From the NCBI GenBank assembly GCA_946894095.1, contig OX335652.1, positions 5,603,001-5,667,000 of the forward strand: a stretch of DNA of 64,000 nt. The letters are read 5' to 3'. Shown here one piece after another: positions 1-10,245 of this stretch. The DNA comes from Incurvaria masculella (lineage: Eukaryota > Arthropoda > Insecta > Lepidoptera > Incurvariidae). How positions within the stretch are numbered: the stretch's first letter is position 1; the number at the start of each line of letters is the position of its first letter. Made by a program: the position numbers and the translations under genes. The notes under the pieces were generated by a model. The model was given only the letters and a program-made list of their open reading frames with translations, ran no database searches and was not told where the DNA came from.

Positions 1-613
1 TGGACTTAATTCCAACAATTTCAATGGTAATTTCTTCAAACTTTTTTGACTTTGTTATTTATACATTCGCTTACAATTATAAGTGGCGTGAGCAATTTGT
101 AGGCTCCTGTTTCCGGTTCTTGGGTTTATGTTGTAGCGAATGGCTAATGCCGTCGTGGCACGCAAAAGCAAATCTCGATAATCCCATAGCTTTATTTATT
201 GGTACTTTTTTGGTACTTCAGAAAGAGTAACATATATATGTATTAGAATGTTTGGGAACTAACCGCTGATGCTTAGCACTAAATATACATGAAATAAGTT
301 GCTGTTTTCATTATTTTGCAAAACAATCTCCAGCAAACAAGATTTTTTAAGTTAATGAATACTTTAATAAAAGCTTTATTTTATTTATCCGGTAACTGAA
401 ATATACATGATAGTAGAGGAAACTGACACGACTTAGTTCGCATCGCATTCGTCCATCATACTCGTAGAATACATTTAGTTAACTTAGTTTCAGCTAAACG
501 AAATGGCGTATTAATCCACTGTCCACATTTTCCTATAAAGCACAACCGATCCGGTGGATATATTCGTTCTTAGGGGTGGTTAACTGTGGAATGCACAGGG
601 TATTTTCTCCATG
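1..613. other. AT-rich non-coding stretch
   Basis: No protein domain, RNA gene or repeat was recognised. Short open frames here have no recognisable motif. The stretch ends at the tail of a degenerate SINE. Confidence 0.4.
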
Positions 614-1232
614 TTTTATGTAACTGGGACATTGATGGCTAATACCTACCGTCATGATATTAGCCCAATAGATCACCATGGAAACTATGTGCCATATAAA
701 GGATCGTTTTTAGGGTTCCGTACCCAAATGGTAAAAACGGAACCCTATTACTAAGCCTCCGCTGTCCATCCGTCCGTCCGTCCGTCCGTATGTCCGTCCG
801 TCCGTCCGTCCGTACGTCCGTCCGGCTGTCCGTCCGTCCGTCTGTCACAGGGCTGTATCTCATGAACCGTAATAGATAGGCGGCTGAAATTTTCACAGAG
901 TATATATTGATTATGCCGCTATAACAACAAATACGTAACATTAAAAAATAATAAAAATATAAGGGGGTCCCCATACAAAAAACATGATTTTTTTGTGTAA
1001 ATCTTGTACGATAATACGGAACCCTTCGTGTGCGAGTCCAACTCGCACTTGGCCGGTTTTTATATTGAACGGCTATATTAACTACGGATACGGAACTGAA
1101 TAGAAAACACGGTCAATTTATTTCTACAATATCTTTAATCCAATGCGATAGTATCAATCTGAGCGGACTTAACCTAATCTAGTAAGTAAGGAAAGAGACC
1201 TATAGTTTTACGCGAAATCAGAACTACGAACT
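614..1232 (-). repeat. Degenerate SINE copy, split by a (TCCG)n repeat
   Basis: On the minus strand the tail lies at 614-705 and the body at 1062-1232. Both parts match the SINE copies at 8480 and 19139: the GATGGCTAATACC tail region, the GAAAACAC block, CCAATGCGAT, and CTAGTAAGTAAGGAA. The two halves are separated exactly by the repeat at 706-1061, so that repeat inserted later. The head is not recognisable. Confidence 0.75.
706..1061 (+). repeat. (TCCG)n-containing dispersed repeat, copy 1
   Basis: The copy starts with a hairpin built from AGGGTTCCGTACCC and CGGAACCCT. A (TCCG)n microsatellite and the conserved GGGCTGTATCTCATGAACC block follow. It ends with CGGAACCCTTCGTG, a near-palindromic GCGAGTCCAACTCGC, and CTTGGCCGG plus a T-run. 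The same order of blocks recurs at 5615, 14992, 27421, 34231 and 48490. No coding capacity is seen; the class (MITE, Helitron derivative or other) cannot be fixed from sequence alone. It sits inside an older SINE. Confidence 0.85.
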
Positions 1233-1235
1233 AAA

Positions 1236-1330
1236 ATCCCTTTTAGTTGCCTCTTACGACATGTACGGAGATAATTGCAGTGGGACACATTTTATTATTG
1301 GTGCGTGCCGGAACCCACATGCACGGCATG
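1236..1330 (+). repeat. Short dispersed repeat piece (CTCTTACGACA type)
   Basis: The block around TTGCCTCTTACGACATG resembles the piece at about 28030-28095 (TTTTTACGACACGC). In both places it directly follows a minus-strand SINE fragment, so it may be an older repeat the SINE entered, or part of a longer composite. The support is weak. Confidence 0.3.
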
Positions 1331-1410
1331 GCACGGAACGCGACATGCACTGCAATAAATTCTGTTTCCTTACTTGCATTATTTTTCGTGCAAAAACCAA
1401 TACAGCACAA

Positions 1411-1550
1411 AATGTTAATGTTACAACGCTCCCGGTGGGCCGGAATAATTTTAGCAGCCTTTGAGAGAGATCAAAAGCCCACGGGCATTGTCCGACTAAG
1501 TTGATTAAGGATCTAGCGTACGCCATATATCTCACATAATATAAACACCC
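1411..1550 (+). repeat. LINE 3'-end relic (GTACGCCATAT family)
   Basis: This degenerate copy shares CCCACGGGCATTGTC, a GCGTACGCCATAT block and a TAATATAAA end with the better copy at 33298-33550. That copy encodes the C-terminus of a reverse transcriptase. Further copies lie at 10126-10245 and 48748-48855 on the minus strand. Confidence 0.55.
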
Positions 1551-2149
1551 TAGTGTAAAACTAGTTTGGCTTAGATAACAATGGGACGCTTGGCGTGTGA
1601 ACGGTTTTATTATATTGAAACTTATTGTAGTTCCTCGAACACAGGATACGGAGATCGACAAACAAGATACAGAAGGCGAAGTTTGAATTGCCACGATTGG
1701 CAACAAAGTTTACTTTCAATCATGAGCCCCATTAATATCGAGCCTAGATAAAGTGTCGTTGCGGCTCAGACCTTCGTCACAATGATGGTAATAATTGCTT
1801 CTCGACAAACTCACTCGACCCGCCGCCACCGACCGAACTATAAATTACACTATCTTTGACAATTTCCCAGTGAATTATCCTCTTTGTTTTTGTTGAATTT
1901 TAGGTTATTGACGTTTGGCAGTAACTTCCGATTAAAATAGGATGAAACTACTGATGTCTTACTACTCTTAATTATTTTGCGGTATGCAGACCTAAATTAA
2001 TATACATTCAAATTAGCTCGAGGTACGAGTATAACTCTAAAAATCTCTGTTTTAAGCCGTCCGAAAATTATATTATAAACATCGTGTGAGTTTATTCCTT
2101 AATCCTTTTTCCTTAATCATTCCGTTTTAGATATTTTTTTGTTTTCCCT
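1551..2149. other. Non-coding stretch, nothing recognised
   Basis: No domain, RNA gene or family repeat was seen here. Confidence 0.35.
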
Positions 2150-2304
2150 TCATTCCGAACCGTGGCACAGCTCGTATTTGTAACGGAATGCACTTATACA
2201 GCTCAGAAAGTGAAATAAAGTTGTGTAAGACCGGGGCGGGAATCAATCCCATGACTTCTGGCATAGAAAGCAAGTACCTACGCCCCTGAGCTCCGAACCA
2301 CTAA
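2150..2304 (-). repeat. tRNA-headed SINE, 5' part only
   Basis: Read on the minus strand, the right end carries a tRNA-like head. It has an A-box-like AGCTCAGGGGCGTAGG, a stem-loop resembling an anticodon arm, and a B-box-like GGGATTGATTCC. The body follows with TTTCTGAGCTG, AAGTGCATTCCGTTAC and GGTTCGGA, matching the tRNA-headed copies at 21033 and 28648. The copy stops within the body, so it is truncated at its 3' end. Confidence 0.7.
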
Positions 2305-3145
2305 AATAGAGAGTATAAACACAAAATTTATTTTCAGATAATTTAAGGCACAATTTAAAGAAATGCTTAACTGAGGAAACTTTTTTATCCACTGAAATGT
2401 AAAAAAAATAATTTGGTGATGTGTTTGTCTTCTAAATGCGCTTAATATTTCAATATATTTAGCATTGCATTCAATTGAGCGCGGCTTATGTATTCGAACT
2501 TCGTATGTGGTATCATTCATACTTCCCTAAGCCATCGGGCATGTCCTGGTAATCCTGGTTTATGCTCCTGCTTCCGCAACTATCAACATTTACTCCATCC
2601 CAGAAGGCTCGTAAGAGCGGAATCCTACAGCCCCCTGCGGTCGGACCTTGTCAAGTGGTTACAATCGCGCGACGCGATTCCGGATATCTGATGCCATTTT
2701 GTTTAAGGACAGTGAACGAAAGCGGGCTTTCGGGGATTCGGCGGAAGTTTCTTTCAGAAAACGTCGGGAGATAAACATTTCTTGATTCCAGATAGATTGT
2801 TGAAATTTTATTTGGAAACTTTGTAAAATGCTTCATCTTATAATATAAGCTTAAGGCCGATTTATTGGAAGAGGTTTAAAATTTTTTGGTTACCTTATTG
2901 CCAATCTGTATACCACTTTGAGGGTCGATGGACATGTTGCAAAGGTTTATGTCATGTAGACTAAGTGACGAAATAATCAGCAAAGAATATCTCCAGGATC
3001 GAAGTATGTGCATCTACAGACCACATAACAGTAGAACATGATTTTGTTGATATTTATTTATTTGACTTATATTAGGCTAGTTGCTAATTTTTGTTATTCA
3101 TTGCTTTCATAATTCTTTCGTTATATTCGTTATTTAATTTACGAA
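2305..3145. other. Non-coding stretch with a less AT-rich block
   Basis: Positions 2520-2770 are clearly less AT-rich than the surroundings, but no frame across them shows a recognisable domain. Nothing else was identified. Confidence 0.3.
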
Positions 3146-3325
3146 CTAGCTGCGGTACCCGGCTCCGCTCGGGTCCAAGTCGTTTTGGACTGATGTTGAG
3201 TTGAATTATTTCCTAGATAAAAAATTGCCAAAAGGGCTGGTCGAAAAGGCTGGTCTGGATGTAATTTATCTGCGACTTTTAAATCATAACGGGTGGTGCC
3301 GATATGGCTTGATTAAATAAGAAAT
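3146..3325 (-). mobile_element. Helitron-like element, 3' end
   Basis: On the minus strand the sequence ends with GACCCGAGCGGAGCC, then GGGTACCGCAG and CTAG at 3149-3146, followed by T. A GC-rich end, terminal CTAG and insertion before T fit Helitron 3' termini. The same end occurs at 61234, and degraded forms at 18670 and 37758. No Rep/helicase coding is present, so it would be a non-autonomous fragment. An alternative is the 3' tail of a SINE or LINE. Confidence 0.5.
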
Positions 3326-3440
3326 ATTACAACATTCCCATTTATAATACATAGGGCGCACTATAAGTTTTCGGAACTGGCCACTTCGCTAAACAATATC
3401 GAAAAAGTAATTAAGTAATTTGGAATTATAACTCATAGGG

Positions 3441-3790
3441 TCGAGTGCACGAAAGGGCAAACAATCAAAATCATCGTCAACTTAAACACGTCACTTTATA
3501 TGGACAATATGGAAGAAAGTCTATGCGGTTCACTAAAAGTAACGTGTTTGAACATTGTTTAACTCATCCCTCTCTTTTGAACAACTAAATTCAAAAGTGG
3601 TTCTGTTTAGTGATGTAAATCTAATCAATGTTAACTGTGCCGACAGATGGCATCACAATGAACGTCAGCGTATGATTAAACATGTCACTTTGTATGGACA
3701 GTATTAAAGGAACTCCATGCGGCTCGATAAAAGTGACGTGTTTGAACATTGATTAACTCAGCCGTACTTCGTATCAAATGACCGACTCGG
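3441..3790 (+). repeat. MITE-like repeat with two internal palindromic units
   Basis: The unit ACACGTCACTTTATATGG ... AAAAGTAACGTGTTTGAAC occurs at 3485-3555 and again, as CATGTCACTTTGTATGG ... AAAAGTGACGTGTTTG, at 3680-3757, about 195 bp apart. Each unit is itself an imperfect inverted repeat. An inverted relative lies at 53055-53192 and shares the outer TGCACGAAAGG end. No coding capacity is seen. Confidence 0.6.
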
Positions 3791-3922
3791 GAACAAAATT
3801 TCTCGCACTGACTACCATGACTTAAAATTGTTCCTTACGAAAAAGGTTTTGCCATTAAACTATTACGTAAAAAAACATAAAAATTATATGCGACATAAAA
3901 AAAATCCGAAAAACAAATTGAG

Positions 3923-4008
3923 TTTTCAGGATTCGAACCTGAACGGGAGGGTTCAGGTCGAACAAAACATATTTGAACCAGTCGGTTATACGCGCTGCGC
4001 CAACTGGC
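3923..4008 (-). other. tRNA-like sequence (A and B boxes), probably a pseudo-tRNA
   Basis: On the minus strand there is a D-arm-like TTGGCGCAGCGCGTA and a perfect T-arm: a TCAGG stem, TTCGAAT loop and CCTGA stem. The middle does not fold into a normal anticodon arm and has extra bases. It is therefore a tRNA relic or a tRNA-derived SINE head rather than a functional tRNA gene. No SINE body of the main family follows it. Confidence 0.35.
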
Positions 4009-4144
4009 TTCTTGCTTTTGTTGCGAAAATTGTTAATCCTTTTTATTTTAGAGATATTTGTAAGGCAGGCAAAGTGACGCCGCACCGCCGTCATGTGCCA
4101 CAAAATTGGTGTTAATTTTGTTTGAGAGTAATTTCATTGATATT

Positions 4145-4235
4145 GCTCAACCTTTAGGATATTTAGCGTGATGGTATGTATCCTAAAGTAAGCCCCGCGA
4201 TCGAATCTGTAAATCGGTACAAGCGGCATCTTGAT
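4145..4235 (+). repeat. Weak copy of the TTTAGCGTGATG repeat
   Basis: TTTAGCGTGATGGTATG followed by CCTAAAGT matches the stronger copies at 26345-26520 and 56905-57065. Confidence 0.4.
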
Positions 4236-5290
4236 CTGTTCTGTGGTTACGGAGATTACCTTTCACATGTGGACAGACGTTCCCTTTTATATAAGTAGAG
4301 AAGAAGAAGATAGAGACTAATCATAATAGCATGTAATATATAATTTGTTTACGATTTGTCCTAATGTATATACACCAAGCATTAACCAATAATAAACATT
4401 TTCATTTTAATTTTTCATATAAACAAATATTAAGGAAGCTTAATTAAATACCATGCAATCTATGAACCACTGTAATTTTTCTTTGTTTGAAACATGGTGT
4501 ACATGTGCCTGTAGAATAAGCGTAGTATGTGTGCTGTAATATTAACTTGTCACTTAAATTAATTCTGCCTTGTCCTCCGTAGAAGCGATGTGATTAGAAT
4601 AAGGATAGGTTAGGCATAAATTACAGAAAAGTGTGGTACGGTCCTAAACAATTTTGATCCTATATTTAATGCAAAGCTTTAACTGTAGCATTTCAAATTC
4701 ACTAGAAAACATTCTGTCAAATAAAATATTTCTGAATCTTATATATGTCTTATCTATGTACTGAATCTTTTGTCTATTCAAAGGAAAATATATTTTGACT
4801 ATCTAGTATCCAAGGCAAGTTTCGAGTATCATCTCCCGTGCCAACGTGTCGTGTTGTGAAATGATACCCAGCGGGGGGTTGTTGGTGATTTATAGCTGAG
4901 GTCGTGACCGGCCGACCCGAAGCAATAGTCCTGATACGGGTCAAAACCACCATCTATTACAAGCCAACCGAAAACAAGATGACACAATATCTAAAAAATC
5001 TTGGTGGATAAACTTGGATTAGATACATTAATAGTTGAAAATGTAGAAATTTTACCATCGTTTTCATTACAATCTCAACTTGTGTTTTCATTTAAGCCTC
5101 TTTGTATTTGGATACACATGTTAAGAAGCGTTTATCATAGATGTAAGTTAATTTATCCAAAAAATCTCTTAGTTCATTTTATTTAATTTGTAAAATTTCA
5201 GAGAGATATTTCCTAATTTTAATGAAGAAACGGGCACAAGTCATCGTATGGAACTGAATCACCTTATTATCATCTTAACGGTCTGTTTTT
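4236..5290. other. AT-rich non-coding stretch
   Basis: Nothing was recognised. The block at 4850-4980 is less AT-rich but has no interpretable frame. Confidence 0.35.
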
Positions 5291-5350
5291 AACCGACTTC
5301 AAAAAAGGAGGAGGTTATCAATTCGTCGGAATCTTTTTTTTTTATTTTTT
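5291..5350 (+). repeat. Fragment of the AACCGACTTC repeat
   Basis: AACCGACTTCAAAAAAGG followed by AGGAGGTTATCAATTCG is nearly identical to the start of the larger element at 55916-56536. The copy ends in a T-rich run. Confidence 0.7.
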
Positions 5351-5395
5351 TTATTTTATTGAATGCATTTAACAATGCTAAATCAAGTAAAGCGT

Positions 5396-5614
5396 GATTA
5401 AAAAACCCGGCCAAGTGCGAGTCCGTCTGTAACAGGGCTGTATCTCACGAACCGTAATAGATAGGCAGCTGAATTTTATACAGAGTGTGTATTTATTTTG
5501 CCGCTCTAACAACAAATAGGTAAAATTTAAAAATAATAAGAATTAAAGGTGCGAGTCGGGCTCGCACACAAAGGGTTCCGTACCATCGAACAATATTTAA
5601 CACAAAAAATCACG
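5396..5614. repeat. Rearranged (TCCG)n-family repeat
   Basis: Three pieces of the family are joined in mixed orientation. 5401-5424 is the CCGGCCAAGTGCGAG terminus in minus orientation. 5425-5548 is the internal CAGGGCTGTATCTCA body in plus orientation. 5549-5614 is the GGTTCCGTACCATCG subterminal part in minus orientation. A full plus-strand copy begins directly after it. Confidence 0.75.
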
Positions 5615-5918
5615 TTTTTAGGGTTCCGTACCCATAGGGTCAAAACGAAACCCTATTAATAAGCCTCCGCTGTCCGTCCGTCCGTCCGTCCGTCTGTCAC
5701 GTGGCTGTATCTCATGAACCGTAACAGGTAGGAAGCTGAAATTTTCACAGATTATGTATTTATTTTGCCGCTATAACAACAAATAGGTAAATTTATAAAA
5801 TAATACAAATTAAAGGGGGGCCCCATACTAAAAACGTGTTATTTTTGGGGTAAATCTTGTACGATGGTACGGAACCCTAAGTGTGCGAGTCCGACTCGCA
5901 CTTGGCCGGTTTTTTTTT
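5615..5918 (+). repeat. (TCCG)n-containing dispersed repeat, copy 2
   Basis: This is a full-length plus-strand copy: the TTTTTAGGGTTCCGTACCC start, a (TCCG)n run, the GGCTGTATCTCATGAACC block, and the GCGAGTCCGACTCGC plus CTTGGCCGG and T-run end. It abuts the scrambled copy at 5396-5614. Confidence 0.85.
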
Positions 5919-8465
5919 ATTGATGCTTACAAACTAGTTTACAGTGATTGATCGATTATGTAACGGATGCCCAATCTACACCCGATCTGCACTAAGAACT
6001 TAATAAATTTATTATAGTAAATTAATCTTAAGCGCCTTGACGAAACTTGAATACACTTTTAGCCTGCGCATTTTATTTATCGTTATTTCGTCACACATTC
6101 GCTTTCTAAGACTATTTCAACGTAAACATATTACTGTCATTAGTTATTCTTTAATTTATATCAACTTAAGTGATTTTTTTTTCTATTTAGATAGTCAATC
6201 GATCCAAAATGATCTGCGCATCAAATAAAAAGACACGAATGAACGGTTCGTTGTCGAATTTCCGCTTCAAGCGATTGAAGCCCGGGCCGTGACTGAAGCG
6301 CTATATTCAGGCAGCGAACATCACATATAAAAAGCTTCAGGCAGGAGACGAGTTTCACTTATGAAAAACCATCGGAGCATGTTTCACGATAAACCTATTT
6401 CCATCATCTTTCCAATTTCGTCACCTCGTTTATTCAGTCATATTTTTGTACTTCAAAAATGTGTTACCAAGACAGATGAGTGTACGGCTGGTTGGAAAGT
6501 AAAACAAGTATAAATAATAAAATGAATTCTCACGGAAAACGTGAAATTTCTCGGTATATTTTCGAAACAAACAGCCTCTTAAAAAACAAATATTCATAGG
6601 ATATTTTATTCACAGTTAGGCCAATTATTCTTTCCCAGTTTGTGAAGTTGTTTGTTGTTTGTTTGTTGGAAAGCATAAAAACGAGTGAAGTGAACAATAC
6701 CCTATGTAATTATTTCAAGGCACTTGAAGTTCGATATTTATTTCAATTCTTTATTGATTTTTATTTTTGTCCCCAATAAACGAACTCCTTTTAGATTACT
6801 TAGATATGTGGGCGATCCTGGGTGAACGTCTTAAAATTATTTATAATTTTAAGTTCTTTTTGTTAACAGAGCTATGTACATTTTTTAAAATGCATTATAT
6901 ATACGTAACAATATTAGACACGGAAAATATTTTGCTAGATTAATTTTCCTCTTTATACTAATTTAAATTTGAAACGTGTTAGTACATTTAGATAAAATTT
7001 ATAACGCTTCTATTGCCGAAAAAATGTATGTTTAATAAAAGGCATTCACCATAATGTTTTTTTTTCCAAAGTATTAATTTTAACTGGGAAAGTAGATCGA
7101 AAGTTCATTTTTAAGACCACTACTACGACTGTTAAAGTTAGATTTAACTAACAGACCATTAGTATATTACATAGTAAGAACTTTGTACTGAGAATAGAGG
7201 GTAAATTTTCCCTCACTAGCAATTCATGGGAGCTCTCCTCGCGTCTGACAGTGGTAATGAAGAAATACGAAACTAGTAGGGAAGATAAATGCGAGTCGAC
7301 GTTTATGAGATAATATTAATGTATGGGTGTAGGTCGTCGCCTTAACATTCAGGGCAAATGTTAGTATTTTGCTTTTCAAAATGCATTTGGGAGATGCAGA
7401 ATACATTTTTTTTATTTTAAATCTTCTGTGAACTTCCAAACGATAGTTCAAAAACGATTTTTCTGCAATCAATACATAATTTTTGGTTATTTAATAGTTG
7501 ATAATGAAACATGACAATGTATTGGAACTGAATACATTTAAGTATTACGGCAATTTAGTGCCAGGAAGTAAATGTTACTGATATAAGGGTAACCTAATAT
7601 TATATGATTATGTTTTACCATCGATTTAACCTTTACGCGATTCTCGATGTTTTATTTTCACTTACGTAAACATAGACCATCACGCTGCTTTGGGCTTGGG
7701 TGTTTTTGATTGAGGCCCAAAACGGTATGATCAAAATTAACTTCTTTCGTTTGCTCTAAAGTTTAATGTAAAATTGAGAAAACACTTTTTGAAACCGCCG
7801 TAAGATTTTTGCTTTCTTGTTATGATTTCAACATGTTTTTAAAGTCAATGGTCTTTTTATAACTTGATAATATCATAGTAAAAACCAATGGATTTACGAT
7901 TGCCGGCATACATTTGATTTAGACCCATATCTTATTTTCTTAAAAATGTCCATGCTGAGTGTGGCTTTTAATTAACTAAATGTTTCAACATTACATTTTA
8001 TGAATATTAAATTATAATATCGAAATATATTATAAAAATGTTAATTAAGTGATTGTATAACAAACATCTAAATAAATCAACAAATACACCTTCACAACTA
8101 TAAAACAAATTAAGAAAAAATACCAGACAGCAAATACTTCTGAATTGGCTCAACCATCCAGACAACCCTGCAGCAGTTTGCAAAAAAGGTTTCATGTTAT
8201 TTTTTTTTATTTTCACCAACGAATGAAGCCTTCACAATCAGGGCCATAATCAATCTTGGCTTCATTAGATGGTTCGACGCAAATGGAACGAACCAATGAA
8301 GCTTTAAATTATAGGCTTTATATCCAAAATGCGAAATCACCATCGATAAATGAACGAAACTGGAAAGGTTATTTTTAGGATTTACCTTTTCATTCGGACA
8401 ATGGACATATACATTCGACTATCATTCCTTAAAACGAAATTATTGAGTAAGAATCTTGAAACATT
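5919..8465. other. Long AT-rich non-coding stretch
   Basis: No domain, RNA gene or known repeat was recognised over about 2.5 kb. Only chance short frames are present. Confidence 0.4.
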
Positions 8466-8479
8466 AATTATCACCAACC

Positions 8480-8860
8480 GATTTTTTTTATGTGACTGGA
8501 CATGGATGGCTAATACCACACCTTCTGTGATGGTATTAGCCCAACACACCACATGGGAACTAGGTGCCATGCCAGGACCTTCTTTATATTGCACGGCTAC
8601 ATTGAACTGAATGGAAAACACCGACAATTTTTATTGCCGCTTCGACCATCGATCATCCAATGCGATGGTACCAACCCGGGCGGGATAAACCCTACCACCT
8701 AGTAAGTAAGGAAGGCCTACGGTTTAACGTGGAATCCGAACCACGGCCAGCCTCTCTCAACGGTCGAATGGTCACCCATCCAAGACCAGACCGGACCCAG
8801 CGTTGCTTAACTTCGTAGAGCGATCGCCGAAGTGTCGCGCCACTGGGCCAATGAGGCTGA
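8480..8860 (-). mobile_element. Full-length SINE with 5S-type head
   Basis: On the minus strand the copy starts at 8860 with TCAGCCTCATTGGCCCAG and an A-box-like tRNA segment. A 5S rRNA-like internal promoter follows (AAGTTAAGCAACGC and GGATGGGTGACC), though one copy-specific change interrupts the 5S region near 8815. The shared SINE body and a short A-rich tail complete it. It is flanked by an imperfect 13-bp direct repeat, AATTATCACCAAC at 8466-8478 and AATTATCATCAAC at 8862-8874. This is good evidence of retroposition and of both ends. Confidence 0.88.
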
Positions 8861-9039
8861 AAATTATCATCAACACCAATTGTTTTTATCTTCTTTTTTA
8901 GAAACACATGTAACTTACACACAACGTTTGCGAACTACACAATCTATTATCTTTATAGTTTCGTTAAGTGTTGCAATGGGTTAATTTTCTCATTGATTAA
9001 TTCTATTTTAGGCATATTTATTTTCGCTGAGAATGCAGG

Positions 9040-9240
9040 TCGCTCTATCCCACTGACTAGTTGGTGGGGTTAAGCCCGTTCGTCGAGTTGGTACCTCCGC
9101 ATTGCATGACAGATGGTCGATAAAAAGTGGCCGTGTTTTTAATCAAGTTGAATGTAGTCCTTCATCCACTTTCTTCAAGAATACGGTTAGTTGGGCTTAT
9201 TCAGTAGGCGTGGTATCAGTCCAGTCCAATTGGTTAGAAA
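9040..9240 (+). repeat. Headless SINE fragment
   Basis: TTAAGCCCGTTCGTCGAG, TTGGTACC, ATGGTCGA and GTTGAATGTAG follow the order of the SINE body. The tail is degenerate and the head is absent. Confidence 0.6.
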
Positions 9241-9754
9241 GATTAACGTGCTCGGGCGGCATGAAAATTTTTTGTTGTGATATGAAAAATACCTGTTCCA
9301 CTTTGTATGTCTGTGGTCGGAGGTTCGTAATAATTTATTTAGTTTTTTTATTTATTTGTTTCTAGCGGAATAAAAAATATTCAGAATCACGTATTTTTAG
9401 AGATCTTGTAGGCTTTGTAAATGTCTTATAAACAACAATATATCCGAAGGAATACACTTTGAATGTACCTCAAGAGCTTATACGTAGAAAACTCGCCCTC
9501 CGGAAAAAAAATACATTATTTACCAAAACAAATCTTAAGAGCACAGGTGGGCCCAGTATTTGAATTAATTCCGTTAGAGTTCTCAGTAGTTGTAAGGGTC
9601 TAGAGATTCTAAGAAGGGATCTAGGATTAAGTTAAACTTCGTAATTAGGACTTAGGTATGTAATACTGGTTTGAAATACAACAGGTCTGAGGTATGGCGA
9701 CTTTGGTAATATGTATACGCGTGTTGGTACGCTATTCGGGGCAGCATGCCTATT

Positions 9755-9925
9755 CTTGGAATTCCGTTAGCAGGAATCAGGAATCCTGAATCTCGAAAAC
9801 TTATTATATTTGCATATTATAGAGCATAGTTTTTTTGAAATAATCAAGGTTTTCCGTCGAAAAAACCTCTATAAAAGTTGTTTTCAAGACTCAGGTTTCC
9901 TGATTACGGAATTCCACCTGCAGAA
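9755..9925. repeat. Small inverted-repeat element (MITE-like)
   Basis: GGAATTCCGTTAGCAGG with AATCAGGAATCCTG at the left is an imperfect inverted match to CAGGTTTCCTGATTACGG and AATTCC at the right, with about 100 bp between. A related element lies at 15945-16150, where the right end is followed by a similar CCTGCAGAA. Confidence 0.5.
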
Positions 9926-10125
9926 AGGAGGTGACGGTGTTGAGGCGCACAGGTTGCCACTGGTAGTGTTCGACTTTGCTACTACTAGTGGTCGCGGCTT
10001 AGATACTTGACATGGGCAATCTTAATCCAATGATGTAGCTAGAGGGACTGGGCATAACCTGAAGATGGTTTCCTGTTCGCGTCGTGACGCCATCGCAGCG
10101 AAGGCAACCCGTCATTCTTTTTTTA

Positions 10126-10245
10126 TGTGGCGGCATATGGCGTACGCCAGGATCTCTTAGGGTGCCGGACGACGCCCATAGGCTTTACAACTTTCAGGGG
10201 GGCCTCAGGGTGTACTTTTGGGGTAATACCACGATGGTGACGAGA
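10126..10245 (-). repeat. LINE 3'-end relic (GTACGCCATAT family)
   Basis: Read on the minus strand, AAGCCTATGGGCGTCGTC, CCGGCACCCTAAG and GGCGTACGCCATATGCCG parallel the 3' end of the copy at 33298-33550. The reverse-transcriptase coding part is not preserved. Confidence 0.6.

Noticed and set aside
660..974. 104-codon minus frame with repeated TDGRTD residues
   Set aside because: It is a translation of the (TCCG)n microsatellite in a non-coding repeat; the same applies to the frame at 27353-27619.
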